In this document: positions 16,623 through 25,907 of the stretch, piece by piece | How positions within the stretch are numbered: the first letter of the stretch is position 1 | How the letters are laid out: each line of letters begins with the position of its first letter | Source of the DNA: Thermoproteota archaeon | GTDB lineage: Archaea > Thermoproteota > Bathyarchaeia > RBG-16-48-13 > GCA-020355125 | Direction: 5' to 3' | DNA: 34,154 nucleotides | Assembly (NCBI GenBank): GCA_030837285.1 | Contig: JAUPKU010000144.1 | Location: forward strand, 1-34,154 | Translations under genes and position numbers: made by a program | The notes under the pieces: generated by a model | Told to the model about the DNA's origin: nothing | Seen by the model: only the letters and a program-made list of their open reading frames with translations | The model's database searches: none

Positions 16623-17438
16623 TTGGCTTTAAAAGATAAAATAGGGATTATTGGGACAGGAAAGATGGGTGAAGCACTTATTTCGGGTCTAATAAAATCA
16701 AAACTTGCAGATGAAAACAGTCTTAAAGCAAGCGATGCCGTCTCTCAGCGTCGGGAATATATCTCAAGAAAATATGGTATTTCTTGTCTGCTAGACAATA
16801 GGCAGGTCATTGAGAATAGCGACATTGTAATTCTAGCTATTCAACCCAGGGATATGAAAGTCGTCCTCGAAGGAATAAGAGAAACAATAACGCTTAATCA
16901 TATCCTAATCTCTATCGCGGCGGGAATCTCAACAGAATACATCTCGAAGATTCTCCAGAAGAATGTCCCGATAATCCGAGGTATGCCAAACAACCCCTGT
17001 ATGATAGGTGAGGGAATGATCGCTCTAGCACCAACACACAATGTAACTAAGGAGAGTATGGATGTTGCAAGGGGAATATTCAATTCCATAGGAAGAACGA
17101 TTGTGATTGATGAGATGTACTTCGACGCTATAACGGGTTTGAGCGGAAGTGGCCCTGCATATGTTTATTTGGTAATTGAAGCACTTGCTGACGGCGGAGT
17201 TAAGGCTGGAATACCCAAGGATGTTGCCATTGAACTTGCCGCTCAGACTGTCTTAGGTTCAGCGCGTATGGTTCTTGAAACCCACGAGCATCCAGCTAAA
17301 CTCAAAGATATGGTTGCAACACCTGGAGGAACAACGATAAGTGGTCTCATGGAGCTTGAAGAGGGAAAAATAAGAGCAGCATTCATGAGGGCTGTTGAAA
17401 AGGCAACTCAGAGAGCCAAGGAATTGACTCGGGAGTAG
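16623..17438 (+). CDS. proC: Pyrroline-5-carboxylate reductase
   Basis: About 271 residues; it catalyses the last step of proline synthesis, NAD(P)H-dependent reduction of pyrroline-5-carboxylate. The Rossmann dinucleotide motif is KIGIIGTGKMGEALISGL at the N-terminus. The C-terminal dimer domain has the family signature around ITGLSGSGPAYVYLVIEALA and ATPGGTTISGLMELEEG. The start is uncertain: TTG at 16623 has GGTGA eight bases upstream and gives the usual short N-terminus, whereas GTG at 16611 adds four residues and lacks a well-placed Shine-Dalgarno. A 5-codon ATG...TGA at 16597-16614 overlaps the start region and is probably chance. The gene is alone and ends head-on against trpA. Confidence 0.95.
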   Translation: MALKDKIGIIGTGKMGEALISGLIKSKLADENSLKASDAVSQRREYISRKYGISCLLDNRQVIENSDIVILAIQPRDMKVVLEGIRETITLNHILISIAAGISTEYISKILQKNVPIIRGMPNNPCMIGEGMIALAPTHNVTKESMDVARGIFNSIGRTIVIDEMYFDAITGLSGSGPAYVYLVIEALADGGVKAGIPKDVAIELAAQTVLGSARMVLETHEHPAKLKDMVATPGGTTISGLMELEEGKIRAAFMRAVEKATQRAKELTRE

Positions 17439-17464
17439 CCTTATTCATTATTTAAATTATTTAT
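17439..17464. terminator. Shared AT-rich terminator between proC and trpA
   Basis: Only 26 bases separate the two convergent stop codons. The stretch is nearly pure A+T (ATTATTTAAATTATTTATT), so it is T-rich on both strands as archaeal terminators are, and has a central ATTTAAAT palindrome. Confidence 0.5.
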
Positions 17465-18277
17465 TCAGCTTATCCTTGTTGCTGCTTTTAGTCTACACGT
17501 TCTATCTTTCAGTTCCTCAACAATCTTGTCAATGTTATCAAGATTCTTCTGGACAATATTCACGAGAGAGCTACCGACTATGGCACCTTCAGCACCATTC
17601 CGGATTATTGTTTCTATTTGAGCAGGATTAGAAATTCCAAATCCGACAGCAAGTGGTATTCTCCCTTTAGTATAATGTAGAAAACTCCTTAGTAATTCGA
17701 CTGTGGAATCTGAGATTTCTTCTCGTACTCCAGTGACACCGAAAACGGAGACGAGATAAAGGAAGCCGGAAGTATAGTTGAGGATTTTGAGCAACCGATC
17801 TCTTGGCGTTGAGGGCGAGGCGAGGAAAATTGTATTTATTTCATGATCTCTTGCGATAGTTATGTAGTCACCTGCTTCTTCGATTGGTAAATCAGGAACT
17901 ATTGTGCCGTCTACACCACTATCTTTAGCATCTGCAAAGAAGTTCTTAAGGCCCATCTTGAAGACGGGATTATAGTAGGTGAGTAGTACAATGGGGATAC
18001 TATATTTGGCTTTGATTTTTGAGACTAAAGAGAACACTGTTTGGGGTGTGGTTCCGGATTTGAGCGAACGAGCTGAGGCTGCTTGAATCGTCGGACCGTC
18101 AGCGATCGGATCGGAGAAGGGAATTCCGAGTTCTATAATATCAGCACCGCCTTCCACTAGAGCCTCCACGATTTTACTTGTGTATTTGGGATGTGGGTCT
18201 CCCGCCATTATATATGCTATTAGAGCGCCCTCATTTTCTACTTTTAGATGGTTGAAGACATCTTCTATGACGCTCAT
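17465..18277 (-). CDS. trpA: Tryptophan synthase alpha chain
   Basis: A 270-residue TIM barrel that cleaves indole-3-glycerol phosphate to indole and glyceraldehyde-3-phosphate; indole then passes to TrpB. The catalytic residues are E49 ([13 protein letters not shown]) and D60 (IADGPTIQ), at exactly the numbers of the Salmonella enzyme. The phosphate-binding loops near [12 protein letters not shown] and GAIVGSSLV are present. It is the last gene of the trp operon, and its ATG overlaps the trpB stop in ATGA. Confidence 0.98.
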   Translation of the reverse strand: MSVIEDVFNHLKVENEGALIAYIMAGDPHPKYTSKIVEALVEGGADIIELGIPFSDPIADGPTIQAASARSLKSGTTPQTVFSLVSKIKAKYSIPIVLLTYYNPVFKMGLKNFFADAKDSGVDGTIVPDLPIEEAGDYITIARDHEINTIFLASPSTPRDRLLKILNYTSGFLYLVSVFGVTGVREEISDSTVELLRSFLHYTKGRIPLAVGFGISNPAQIETIIRNGAEGAIVGSSLVNIVQKNLDNIDKIVEELKDRTCRLKAATRIS

Positions 18278-19473
18278 ATCCTCACCCCGGTATAGTCAGC
18301 AACTACCTCAACGTCTTTGTCCCCCCTTCCGGAGAGGGTAACTACAACTATCTGATCGTTCTTCATTGCTTGACATTGCTTCATTACGAAAGCTATTGCA
18401 TGCGACGATTCCAGGGCAGGAAGTATTCCTTCAGTCTTCGAAAGTTCTAGGAATGCGTTTACTGCTTCTTCATCATTGACTGTGATGAAGTGAGCTCTCT
18501 TGACTTCCTTTAGAAAAGAATGCTCAGGTCCAACTCCAGGATAATCTAAGCCAGCGGAGATACTATGGGTATCTTGTATCTGACCCCATTTATCTTGGAG
18601 GACGTATGTGAGCATTCCATGAAATACACCTTCATCTCCGAAGCATATTGAAGCAGCATTCTCTCCAGCTCCCTTTCCTTTCCCTCCAGCTTCTACACCA
18701 TAGAGCTCAACATCCATGTCGTCTAGGAATGGATAGAAGGTGCCTATTGCATTGCTTCCCCCTCCGACACATGCAACAAGCGCATCTGGAAAACGTTTCT
18801 CTTTTAATAGGATCTGTTCTCTGATTTCTTTGCCTATGACGCTTTGCAAATCTCTCACAATTAATGGATACGGGTGGGGACCGACGACCGAACCTATGAG
18901 GTAATACGTAGTCTGGACATTGGTTACCCAATCTCTTAGAGCTTCATTTATAGCATCCTTCAATGTCTTAGAGCCAGATTCTACAGGGTGTACGTCGGCT
19001 CCAAGGAGACGCATTCTGTAGACGTTAAGACGCTGTCGCTTCATATCTTCTGAACCCATGTATATCTCTGCTTTCAATCCGAGAGTGGCACAAGCCATTG
19101 CAGTGGCTACACCATGCTGACCCGCGCCAGTCTCAGCAATCACTCTCTTCTTGCCCATCCTCTTAGCAATAAGCGCTTGACCGAGGGTATTATTAATCTT
19201 ATGAGCGCCTCCATGGGCTAAATCTTCGCGCTTCAAGTATATCTTCGGTCCTCCTACCTTCTTTGTCAAATTCTCCGCAAGGTAAAGGGGCGTTGGTCTG
19301 CCTGCATACTCTGACAGATAATATGAGAGTTCCTTTCTGAAAACTGGATCGTGTTTAAGCATATCATAGGTCTCTGTCAACTCTTCAATAGCAGTCATGA
19401 GTGTTTCTGGAACGAATTTACCCCCGTATTTCCCGTATTTTCCATCAACAGGATATTGACTAAAATTTGTCAT
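18274..19473 (-). CDS. trpB: Tryptophan synthase beta chain (TrpB1 type)
   Basis: A 399-residue pyridoxal-phosphate enzyme that joins indole and serine to make tryptophan. The PLP lysine is K92 in [10 protein letters not shown]; the catalytic acid is E114 in AETGAGQHG; the phosphate loop is [10 protein letters not shown]. The N-terminus ([14 protein letters not shown]) and the length mark the TrpB1 form that pairs with TrpA, rather than the longer stand-alone TrpB2. Translation is coupled: ATGA overlaps join it to trpF upstream and trpA downstream. Confidence 0.99.
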   Translation of the reverse strand: MTNFSQYPVDGKYGKYGGKFVPETLMTAIEELTETYDMLKHDPVFRKELSYYLSEYAGRPTPLYLAENLTKKVGGPKIYLKREDLAHGGAHKINNTLGQALIAKRMGKKRVIAETGAGQHGVATAMACATLGLKAEIYMGSEDMKRQRLNVYRMRLLGADVHPVESGSKTLKDAINEALRDWVTNVQTTYYLIGSVVGPHPYPLIVRDLQSVIGKEIREQILLKEKRFPDALVACVGGGSNAIGTFYPFLDDMDVELYGVEAGGKGKGAGENAASICFGDEGVFHGMLTYVLQDKWGQIQDTHSISAGLDYPGVGPEHSFLKEVKRAHFITVNDEEAVNAFLELSKTEGILPALESSHAIAFVMKQCQAMKNDQIVVVTLSGRGDKDVEVVADYTGVRI

Positions 19474-20123
19474 AATCCGACTTCCTTTGCGTTTTTAATA
19501 AAATGAAAAACCTTATCAGAATCTTTCCTTCCACGGTGTGATTCAACACCACTTGAAACGTCAACCGCATATGGGCGAACCATTCGTATAGCATCAGCTA
19601 CATTTTCAGGCTTTAACCCGCCAGCGAGGATCAAAGGTTTAGGACTTAGCACCTCTCTAAGCAACCAAGAAAAGTTCCAATCATGAGTTTCCCCTGTTCC
19701 ACCATAACAACCTTGTAAAAAAGTATCAACAAGTAAAGCGTCGAAGAACTTCGCTTCTTCTACTATATCTTCTATAGCACTTTCATCTTTCACTCGAATA
19801 GCTTTTATCAGCTTAAGATGAGGAAACTTCTCGTGAACTGTGGCAATATCTAATTGAGCATCACCATGAATTTGAACAGCATCTGGGCGGACTAGTTCAC
19901 AGAAATCGAGAAGAGAACGTGTGTCGTCTGGAACTGTTACGACAACACCCTCTACAAAAATGGGTATGAGGCGCATCAATCTTTCAGCATTCTTCAAGGA
20001 TAGATTTCGAGGAGAAGTAGGAACGTTCACGATGAATCCGACAGCGTCAGCCCCTCCATTTATAACCGCCATTAAATCTTCTTGACAAGTTATACCGCAG
20101 ATTTTCACTTTAGTCAGTGTCAA
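19470..20123 (-). CDS. trpF: Phosphoribosylanthranilate isomerase
   Basis: A 217-residue TIM barrel catalysing the Amadori rearrangement of N-phosphoribosylanthranilate to CdRP. VKICGIT with the catalytic Cys, [19 protein letters not shown], and the catalytic Asp in [20 protein letters not shown] are visible, as is [10 protein letters not shown] near the C-terminus. Two starts are possible: TTG at 20121-20123, overlapping trpC by 14 bases, or GTG at 20106-20108, two bases after the trpC stop codon. Neither has a convincing Shine-Dalgarno. It shares an ATGA overlap with trpB. Confidence 0.97.
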   Translation of the reverse strand: MTLTKVKICGITCQEDLMAVINGGADAVGFIVNVPTSPRNLSLKNAERLMRLIPIFVEGVVVTVPDDTRSLLDFCELVRPDAVQIHGDAQLDIATVHEKFPHLKLIKAIRVKDESAIEDIVEEAKFFDALLVDTFLQGCYGGTGETHDWNFSWLLREVLSPKPLILAGGLKPENVADAIRMVRPYAVDVSSGVESHRGRKDSDKVFHFIKNAKEVGL

Positions 20124-20895
20124 AACTATTCACAAGCTCCCTTACCTTCGCTTCAATATCCGATGAACTCATGATTGAGGAGCCTACGAGAAAAGCTCTA
20201 ACACCATATTTGAAGAGATTACGAACGTCAGAAGCATTCTCCACACCACTCTCACTTACTATGATTTTGCCTTTTGTAGATGAATTCTCCATAATTTCCT
20301 GAGTTGTCTTCAGGTCAACTTTTAGAGTTCGTAGGTCTCGATTATTTATCCCCACGAGGTCAGCATCACTATCCAAGGATGAAGAGAATTCTCTAAGCGA
20401 ATGAGATTCCAAAAGTACTTCAAGATTCTTTGAGTGAACGTACTCAATCATGGTATTGACATCACATTCGCAGCGATCTCGGTCAAATAATGTCTTTATC
20501 AAAAGAACAGCATTAGCGCCAATTCTAGAGGCTGCATCAACCTGCACGAAGCTTACTATGAAGTCTTTCATAAGTAAGGGAAGACTGACCTGTCTTCTCA
20601 CCTTAATGAAATAGTCTAAAGAACCATGGAAGTAGTTAGGCTCAGTCAACACTGAAATTCCAGTTGAGCCCCCACTCTGCATAGCCAATGAAACTTTGTC
20701 GACATCCATACTCTCTTTTATTACGCCTAGAGAAGGTGAAGCTGCTTTAACCTCAGTTATAATCGGAACTCTCTCGCATCCTAGGATAGCTTCTCTGAGA
20801 CTCCGCATGTTTGAAATTGACTCTTCGACGTAATAGTAGCCTTCATTAACCCTTCGCTTTGCGTCTTCAGCGAATCTGTCTAGTAGGTCAACCAT
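20110..20895 (-). CDS. trpC: Indole-3-glycerol phosphate synthase
   Basis: A TIM barrel of about 261 residues that closes the indole ring by decarboxylating CdRP. Active-site segments follow the Sulfolobus enzyme: ITEVKAASPS (Lys), LLMKDFIV (Lys), LLIKTLF, LEVLLESHS (Glu), LVGINNRDL (Asn) and VSESGV (Ser). The ATG at 20893-20895 is preferred over the GTG/TTG-type start 51 bases upstream, because it gives a normal N-terminus and an 8-base overlap with trpD, and it has a GAGGAGGT about 11 bases upstream. The longer version would overlap trpD by 59 bases. Confidence 0.97.
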   Translation of the reverse strand: MVDLLDRFAEDAKRRVNEGYYYVEESISNMRSLREAILGCERVPIITEVKAASPSLGVIKESMDVDKVSLAMQSGGSTGISVLTEPNYFHGSLDYFIKVRRQVSLPLLMKDFIVSFVQVDAASRIGANAVLLIKTLFDRDRCECDVNTMIEYVHSKNLEVLLESHSLREFSSSLDSDADLVGINNRDLRTLKVDLKTTQEIMENSSTKGKIIVSESGVENASDVRNLFKYGVRAFLVGSSIMSSSDIEAKVRELVNSFDTD

Positions 20896-21940
20896 ACCTA
20901 GATTCGACCTCCTCAAACGTAGCAATATCTCCACAAGCCTTGACAAGTTCTCTTAGCTTCCCGTAAGCTGCACCGCTTTCGATGGATTTTCTGGCTATCT
21001 CAAGGCCTTCATTGAAGTCTGATGCCTTGCCACCAACTATGACACCTGCAGCGGCATTAACTAGGACAATATCTTTTTTCGATCCAGCAATCGAATTGTT
21101 CAGAATCTTGTAGCTGAGCTCCGTATTGTATTCTACACTGCCACCTTGGATCTCCTCAATCTTGGCTTTCTTTAAGCCAAGAGATTCTGGAGAAACATTT
21201 AGGAGAGCGATATTTCCCTCACTCAGCCAGGCAATCACGGTTCTTCCAGTGATTGTAATCTCATCAAGACCATCAAGCCCGTGGACAATCATAGCCTCTT
21301 TGCAACCAAGCTTCCTCAGAACCAAGGACAAAGGTTCCACAAGGCTCTCATCATACACTCCTAGAATCTGCGTATCTGCACCAGCAGGATTCGTCAAGGG
21401 TCCAAGAATGTTGAAAATAGTTCTAACACCCGTTTCTCTACGCGGCGCGGAAACATTCCTCATCGCCGGATGGAAGGAAGGCGCGAATATAAATCCTATG
21501 CCAGAATCTTCTATCGTTTTTTCAACAATCTGTGGATCAGAGTTTAGGTTTAAGCCAAGTCTCTCAAGTACATCTGCACTACCGCATGCACTTGTGATTG
21601 AGCGATTCCCATGCTTAGCGATATTAACTCCTGCACCAGCCACTACGAAGGCAGCTATTGTACTGATATTGAAAGTATTCATTCGGTCTCCTCCTGTTCC
21701 ACATGTGTCAAGCAGTCTTCCATTTACTATAGGGTGAATTCTACGACAGAATTTCCTCATTGCAGTAGCGAAAGCTGCAATTTCGTCTGTAGTTTCACCT
21801 TTCATCCTAAGAGCAATTAAGAGCGCAGCAATCTGTGCGTTTGAAGCTTTACCTGACATAACCTCCTCCATTGCATTATCTGCCTCATCAAAGGATAAGT
21901 CTCTCCTCTCAACGAGTTTTTGAATACATTCCTTGATCAT
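20888..21940 (-). CDS. trpD: Anthranilate phosphoribosyltransferase
   Basis: A 350-residue enzyme that transfers phosphoribose from PRPP to anthranilate. The PRPP-binding motif is DTCGTGGDRMNTFNIS, followed by the anthranilate-site segments KHGNRSITSACGSADVLE and FAPSFHPAMRNV, and the Mg-binding GLDGLDEIT. The N-terminal helical domain (1-70, with SNAQIAALLIALRMKG) is complete. It is stand-alone, not fused to TrpG. Its ATG overlaps the trpG stop in ATGA. Confidence 0.98.
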   Translation of the reverse strand: MIKECIQKLVERRDLSFDEADNAMEEVMSGKASNAQIAALLIALRMKGETTDEIAAFATAMRKFCRRIHPIVNGRLLDTCGTGGDRMNTFNISTIAAFVVAGAGVNIAKHGNRSITSACGSADVLERLGLNLNSDPQIVEKTIEDSGIGFIFAPSFHPAMRNVSAPRRETGVRTIFNILGPLTNPAGADTQILGVYDESLVEPLSLVLRKLGCKEAMIVHGLDGLDEITITGRTVIAWLSEGNIALLNVSPESLGLKKAKIEEIQGGSVEYNTELSYKILNNSIAGSKKDIVLVNAAAGVIVGGKASDFNEGLEIARKSIESGAAYGKLRELVKACGDIATFEEVESRYG

Positions 21941-22527
21941 CTTTTAGAGCCTCCGTCGATGAAATTTTTCATAATCTTCTTTCCCTCGCTAGTAAGAATC
22001 GATTCTGGGTGAAATTGAATTCCATCTATCGGATAGATTACGTGTCTAATGCCCATGACTTCTCCATCATCATGCGAGTAAGCTGACACCTCAAGGCAGC
22101 TGGGAAGCGATTTCTCATCGCAAACTAAGGAATGGTAACGAGTCGCAGTAAAGGGGTTAGGAATGCCCCTGAAGATCCCTTTACAATCATGGTGAATCTG
22201 GCTTGTCTTTCCGTGCATGAGTTGTTTCGCCCTTACTATCTTCCCGCCAAAAACATGAGCTATTCCTTGATGCCCAAGACATACTCCTAGAGTAGGAGTC
22301 TTAACGCTTAGACTCTGTAGAATCTCCGAGCAAACGCCGAAAAATCTAGATTCTTCGGGGTTACCTGGACCTGGAGAGATTATTATTCTATCTGGTTTTA
22401 ACTTCAGTGCTTGTCCAGATGTGATCTTGTCATTTCGGTATACAATTGGTCTTCCTCCCAGTTCTCCTATATACTGTACGAGATTGTAGACGAACGAGTC
22501 ATAATTGTCGATTACAAGCGTCTTCAT
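21937..22527 (-). CDS. trpG: Anthranilate synthase glutaminase subunit
   Basis: A 196-residue class I glutamine amidotransferase that delivers ammonia to TrpE. The catalytic triad is C83 (TLGVCLGHQ), H173 and E175 (IQFHPES). VIDNYDSFVYNLVQYIGELG at the start and ISPGPGNPEES near residue 50 are typical of TrpG/PabA. Its direct coupling to trpE (ATGA overlap) and place in the trp operon favour TrpG, though such subunits can also serve PabB. Confidence 0.98.
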   Translation of the reverse strand: MKTLVIDNYDSFVYNLVQYIGELGGRPIVYRNDKITSGQALKLKPDRIIISPGPGNPEESRFFGVCSEILQSLSVKTPTLGVCLGHQGIAHVFGGKIVRAKQLMHGKTSQIHHDCKGIFRGIPNPFTATRYHSLVCDEKSLPSCLEVSAYSHDDGEVMGIRHVIYPIDGIQFHPESILTSEGKKIMKNFIDGGSKR

Positions 22528-23931
22528 GTCTTTCGCTCTCCTGAGTCTTCTAGTGCTCTGATTAGAGCTTGGGCTTTATGATCAGTCTCTATCCACTCAT
22601 TTTCTGGAACGGAATCAGCCACAATTCCTGCACCAACTTGGATGTGAGCCTTTTTCCCATCCAGTACAAGAGTTCTTATAGTAATTGCGAAGTCAGAGTT
22701 GCCATTATACGAAAAGTAGCCAACAGCGCCAGCATAGGGTCCTCTTCTCATAGGTTCTAATTCTTCGATAATTTCCATAGCCCTTACTTTTGGCGCTCCA
22801 GATACTGTTCCAGCTGGGAAGACAGCTTCTAACGAATCGAAGCTGTCACAATCGGCTCTCAATCTACCTACGACTCTTGAGACAATGTGCTGGACGTGAC
22901 TGTATTGCTGTACCCTCATGAATTGGGGTACACTAACGCTTTCAAATTCGGAGACTTTCCCTATGTCGTTTCTTGCTAGATCAAGCAGCATTGTGTGCTC
23001 CGCTCTCTCCTTTGGATCTTCTAACAATTCTTTTGTCAAAGCCTGATTTTTTCTAGAATTGCTAACGTGAGGCCGAGTACCCGCTATAGGAAAAGTCTCT
23101 ACAGTTTTTCCTTCGAGTCTTACAAGCATCTCCGGGCTAGAGCCTATTATCTGCCGCTTATCCATCTTAAGGAAGTACATGTAAGGTGAAGGGTTTATTC
23201 TTCTGAGGGATTCATAAAAGGTAGTCATGTCCCCTTTCATAGTAAAATCGAAGCGCTTTGAAAGGACAACTTGGAGTATATCCCCTGTGGTAATGTAGTC
23301 TTTTGCTTTTAGAATAGCATCTTCAAAGTCTTCTTGGGTGATGTTTGGCTTAGGTTCAGTATGATTGGTTGTGGAATGATCTACGCGATTCTTCATTAAT
23401 TCTTTGATTTCAGTGAATCTATCTTTGGTGTAATAATAGTAAAAAGCTTCCTTGTTTCTGTGATCAAAGACTATACCATCATCGTACATTCCGAGTTCAA
23501 TGTCTGGGAAGTTGGAGTCATCAAAGGATTTTTCTGGGAGTTTCTCCCAGTAGCGGACAGTATCATAAGAGATGTAGCCAACAGCTCCTCCGACGAATCT
23601 AAGTCCTTTATAGGGTAGATAATGCTCAGTGAAAATCTTTTTTATTGCTTGAAAAGGGGAAGTAACATCTTCATTGATGCTATTTCCTTCCACTTGGGTA
23701 GTTAGGTTATCTGCATGAATTTCAATAGTCGATTGTGGGTCAAACCCTATGAAAGAGTAGCGGGCTAGTTTTCTTGGTCCTTCTATTGACTCAAGTAGAT
23801 AGGCGTATTTGTATTCGCTATAAATCTTTGAAAAGATTTCAAAGGGTTGATGGGAGAAGGGAAATCTTCTGACGTTTAATTTGTGTTGCTGCTGTATTGC
23901 ATTATTTTCTTGGCCAAAGGCGATACCCCAT
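22524..23931 (-). CDS. trpE: Anthranilate synthase component I, with apparent +1 frame change near its 5' end
   Basis: It makes anthranilate from chorismate with TrpG. The chorismate-binding domain is intact (PSPYMYFLKM, IGSSPEMLVRLEG, GTRPHVS, LLDLARNDIGKV, FPAGTVSGAPKVRAMEII). The first canonical start in this frame is GTG 23691-23693 (389 residues), but the frame upstream encodes the standard N-terminal domain: LNVRRFPFSHQPFEIF, then YAYLLESIEGPRKLARYSF, which includes the LLES motif of tryptophan feedback inhibition. That open frame runs back to a TAG at 23943-23945 without ATG, GTG or TTG. An ATG at 23929-23931 with GAGGAG six to eight bases upstream begins a 9-codon ORF one base out of frame; a +1 shift at CTT TGG (23914-23919) joins the two into about 467 residues, a normal size. 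Alternatives are an assembly indel or a non-canonical start. Identity is certain; the 5' structure is not. Confidence 0.95.
23902..23931 (-). other. trpE leader ORF / candidate +1 frameshift site at a Trp codon
   Basis: The ORF reads MGYRLWPRK and stop TAA. Its Shine-Dalgarno AGAGGAGAT (23936-23944) has ideal spacing. The only Trp codon (23914-23916) lies in CTT TGG C, preceded by GGGGTAT; the E. coli prfB site is AGGGGGTAT then CTT TGA C. Slipping from CTT to TTT places the ribosome in the trpE frame (GGC CAA GAA AAT...). By analogy, scarce charged tRNA-Trp would stall on TGG and favour the shift, raising TrpE. This is inference from sequence shape; a one-base assembly error would explain the layout too. 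Confidence 0.4.
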
Positions 23932-23964
23932 TCAGATCTCCTCTATTGCCCTCTTCGTACGTTG

Positions 23965-24005
23965 ATGTAATATTTAAGGATATAGTGTACATAAATATAC
24001 ATTTA
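23965..24005 (-). promoter_or_regulatory. trp operon promoter with TRP-box-like operator
   Basis: On the minus strand TGTATATTTATGTACA (23986-24001) contains a TATA box (TATATTTA) flanked by TGTATA and TGTACA, one helical turn apart. TGTACA is the known binding consensus (TRP box) of the archaeal repressor TrpY of Methanothermobacter, so repression by a TrpY-like protein is plausible. Transcription would start near 23971, leaving about 40 bases before the leader ATG at 23931, with the Shine-Dalgarno inside. No trpY gene is in the window. A second AT-rich element (CTTAAATATT, about 23968-23977) lies closer to the gene. Confidence 0.5.
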
Positions 24006-24103
24006 TTGTGAAAGAAAAGGTTTTTCTCTAGTAATTTTAAAAGACAATCGATGGCCTTTGAAAATTCTGGAAGAAAAAACATTGGGTAAAAACTAATCCT
24101 GAC

Positions 24104-25702
24104 TCACAGAAGTTTAGACATATAAGGTCCTGAATCCTCATATTTCAATTGGCGATAGTATTCCTTAACTCCCAGACCGCTTGTAACCAGAACCTTCTTC
24201 GCATCAAAGCGTTCCCTTCCCATCTTCTCTGCCTCATCAAGCAGCATCCTTCCATATCCTCTATGCTGCCATTTTTCGTAGGTCGGTTTTACACCCACAC
24301 TTACTAAAGGACCATAGACGTGAAGCTCTCTGACAATTACCGTCTTATCTTCATTAACTTCCCCTCGCTGCCCATTTTCTACGGGAACGCGTAGTCTTAG
24401 AAAACCAATCAAGATGTTCTGTTTGACATCTTCGTAGGAGAGGAAGACTTCTATTCCATTTGAAGCTTCGTACTCTAATCTTCGGAGCTTCACATTCTCC
24501 AAGGCTGGATCCACATCAAGTTTTGCCTTTGAAAGGCCAACTTCCCTACAGCGTATACAATTACATCTTTTCCCAAGAACTTGTAGGTGATCCCATACAA
24601 CCTCCCTCAAATTACCCATTCTTGGGCCTGCAACGATTAGTGGGGCTGGAATGTCTCGCGTGATTCTTTTTATTCTAGCGAATCTGGGAACATATTGGCT
24701 CTTAGCATCGACAAGCAGTTGAATGAGTTCTTCATCAGTTGGAGGCTGATATTCTCCTTTCACCCACATGTCGTAAAGTTTTGTCCCCTCGAGTACGAGC
24801 GTTGGGTAGATTTTCAATTCGTCAGGCTTAAACCTTGAGTCACTGAATAATGTTCTAAAAACTTCCAAGTCTTTTTTAAGGTTGGAACCCGGTAGACCAG
24901 GCATAATGTGGTAGCACACTTTTAGTCCAGCATCTTTCAGAGTCCTTGTAGCACGGGCGACATCATCAACCGTGTGACCTCTCCCGATTAACTTGTATAC
25001 GTCGTCGAACACTGTTTGGACGCCAAGTTCTACTCGAGTGACTCCCATTCGAAGCATATCTTTCACATGTTTTTCAGCAGCCCAATCAGGTCTAGTCTCG
25101 AATGTTATGCCAACATTTTTTATCGCGCTTTTTTCGGTGAGCCTCTTTGCTTCTTCCAAGTCTTTGGAGTGCACGTCTGTTATTGCGTCTAGGCAGCCTT
25201 TGATGAAGTACTCTTGATACTCTACTGGTGTTGAGGGGAATGTTCCACCCATTACTATTAGCTCTGTTTTGTTCACGATATGGCCTATGGTTCTCAGCTG
25301 ATTTATTCTGCATTTCACTTGAAGGTATGGGTCAAAATTGTTTTGGATACCCCTCATCGTAGCCGGCTCTTTACCAGTATAAGATGATGGGACATTGTAT
25401 TTTGTTCCGCCGGGGCAATAAGCGCATTTCCCATGAGGACAGTCGAAGGGCTTCGTCATAGCGGCTATAACGTTGACGCCTGAGAGACTTCTGATGGGCT
25501 TTAGCTGCAGAAGAGGGCGAATTTTCTCTTTTTCTTCGTCTGTTGCAAATGCAAGAACTTCAGAGTTAGGAGGGATTCTTGTCAAGCCATATTTTTTTGA
25601 AGTCTGAAGCTTTAGATTGTCAACACCTCTACCGATGTCTCCGACGAGAAGCTTTTCAATCACTTCTCGGCAAGCTCTTTCGTTAAGGATGCTATTCCTC
25701 AT
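24104..25702 (-). CDS. elp3: Archaeal Elp3, tRNA uridine-34 modifying radical SAM acetyltransferase
   Basis: A 532-residue Elp3. In archaea it works without the other Elongator subunits and installs a carboxymethyl-type group on U34 of tRNA, using acetyl-CoA and SAM. The radical SAM cluster is C-x4-C-x2-C at C88, C93 and C96 (DCPHGKCAYCPGG). KVCYHIMPGLPGS and DELKIYPTLVLEGTKLYD are conserved Elp3 segments. CNCIRCREVG is the zinc-binding motif, and the C-terminal GNAT domain has the acetyl-CoA loop HRGYGRMLLDEAE and ends YRQLKYEDSGPYMSKLL. ATG at 25702 is preferred over the adjacent TTG because AGGTG lies seven bases upstream. The 205 bases up to the S30e stop probably carry its promoter. Confidence 0.97.
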   Translation of the reverse strand: MRNSILNERACREVIEKLLVGDIGRGVDNLKLQTSKKYGLTRIPPNSEVLAFATDEEKEKIRPLLQLKPIRSLSGVNVIAAMTKPFDCPHGKCAYCPGGTKYNVPSSYTGKEPATMRGIQNNFDPYLQVKCRINQLRTIGHIVNKTELIVMGGTFPSTPVEYQEYFIKGCLDAITDVHSKDLEEAKRLTEKSAIKNVGITFETRPDWAAEKHVKDMLRMGVTRVELGVQTVFDDVYKLIGRGHTVDDVARATRTLKDAGLKVCYHIMPGLPGSNLKKDLEVFRTLFSDSRFKPDELKIYPTLVLEGTKLYDMWVKGEYQPPTDEELIQLLVDAKSQYVPRFARIKRITRDIPAPLIVAGPRMGNLREVVWDHLQVLGKRCNCIRCREVGLSKAKLDVDPALENVKLRRLEYEASNGIEVFLSYEDVKQNILIGFLRLRVPVENGQRGEVNEDKTVIVRELHVYGPLVSVGVKPTYEKWQHRGYGRMLLDEAEKMGRERFDAKKVLVTSGLGVKEYYRQLKYEDSGPYMSKLL

Positions 25703-25907
25703 CAATTCACACCTAAATTAAAGGATGCTAGTGACTCACAGAAGAATAAGTCCCGGAAAATTCTGAGTAATTCATAAGCTTTCCCTTAAGATAAACGATT
25801 AGACAGAAACTAGGAATGAATGAAAGTAATATATTGAAAAACTAGTGGAGGTCAGACTGAGACTTTTTCTGCAAAATTAAAGAGTTTAAGAGTTGTAGGG
25901 AGGAAGT

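Noticed and set aside
21126-21737. 203-codon open frame opposite trpD
   Set aside because: Shadow of trpD on the other strand; trpD is certain from its motifs and there is no independent start signal.
23876-24082. 68-codon minus-strand frame through the trp promoter
   Set aside because: It runs through the TATA box and operator and has no Shine-Dalgarno at its start; the better-supported ATG nearby belongs to the 9-codon leader ORF.
25734-25768. Imperfect hairpin upstream of elp3 (ACTCACAGAA ... TTCTGAGT)
   Set aside because: Two-base bulge and 17-base loop; too weak to call a regulator or RNA gene.
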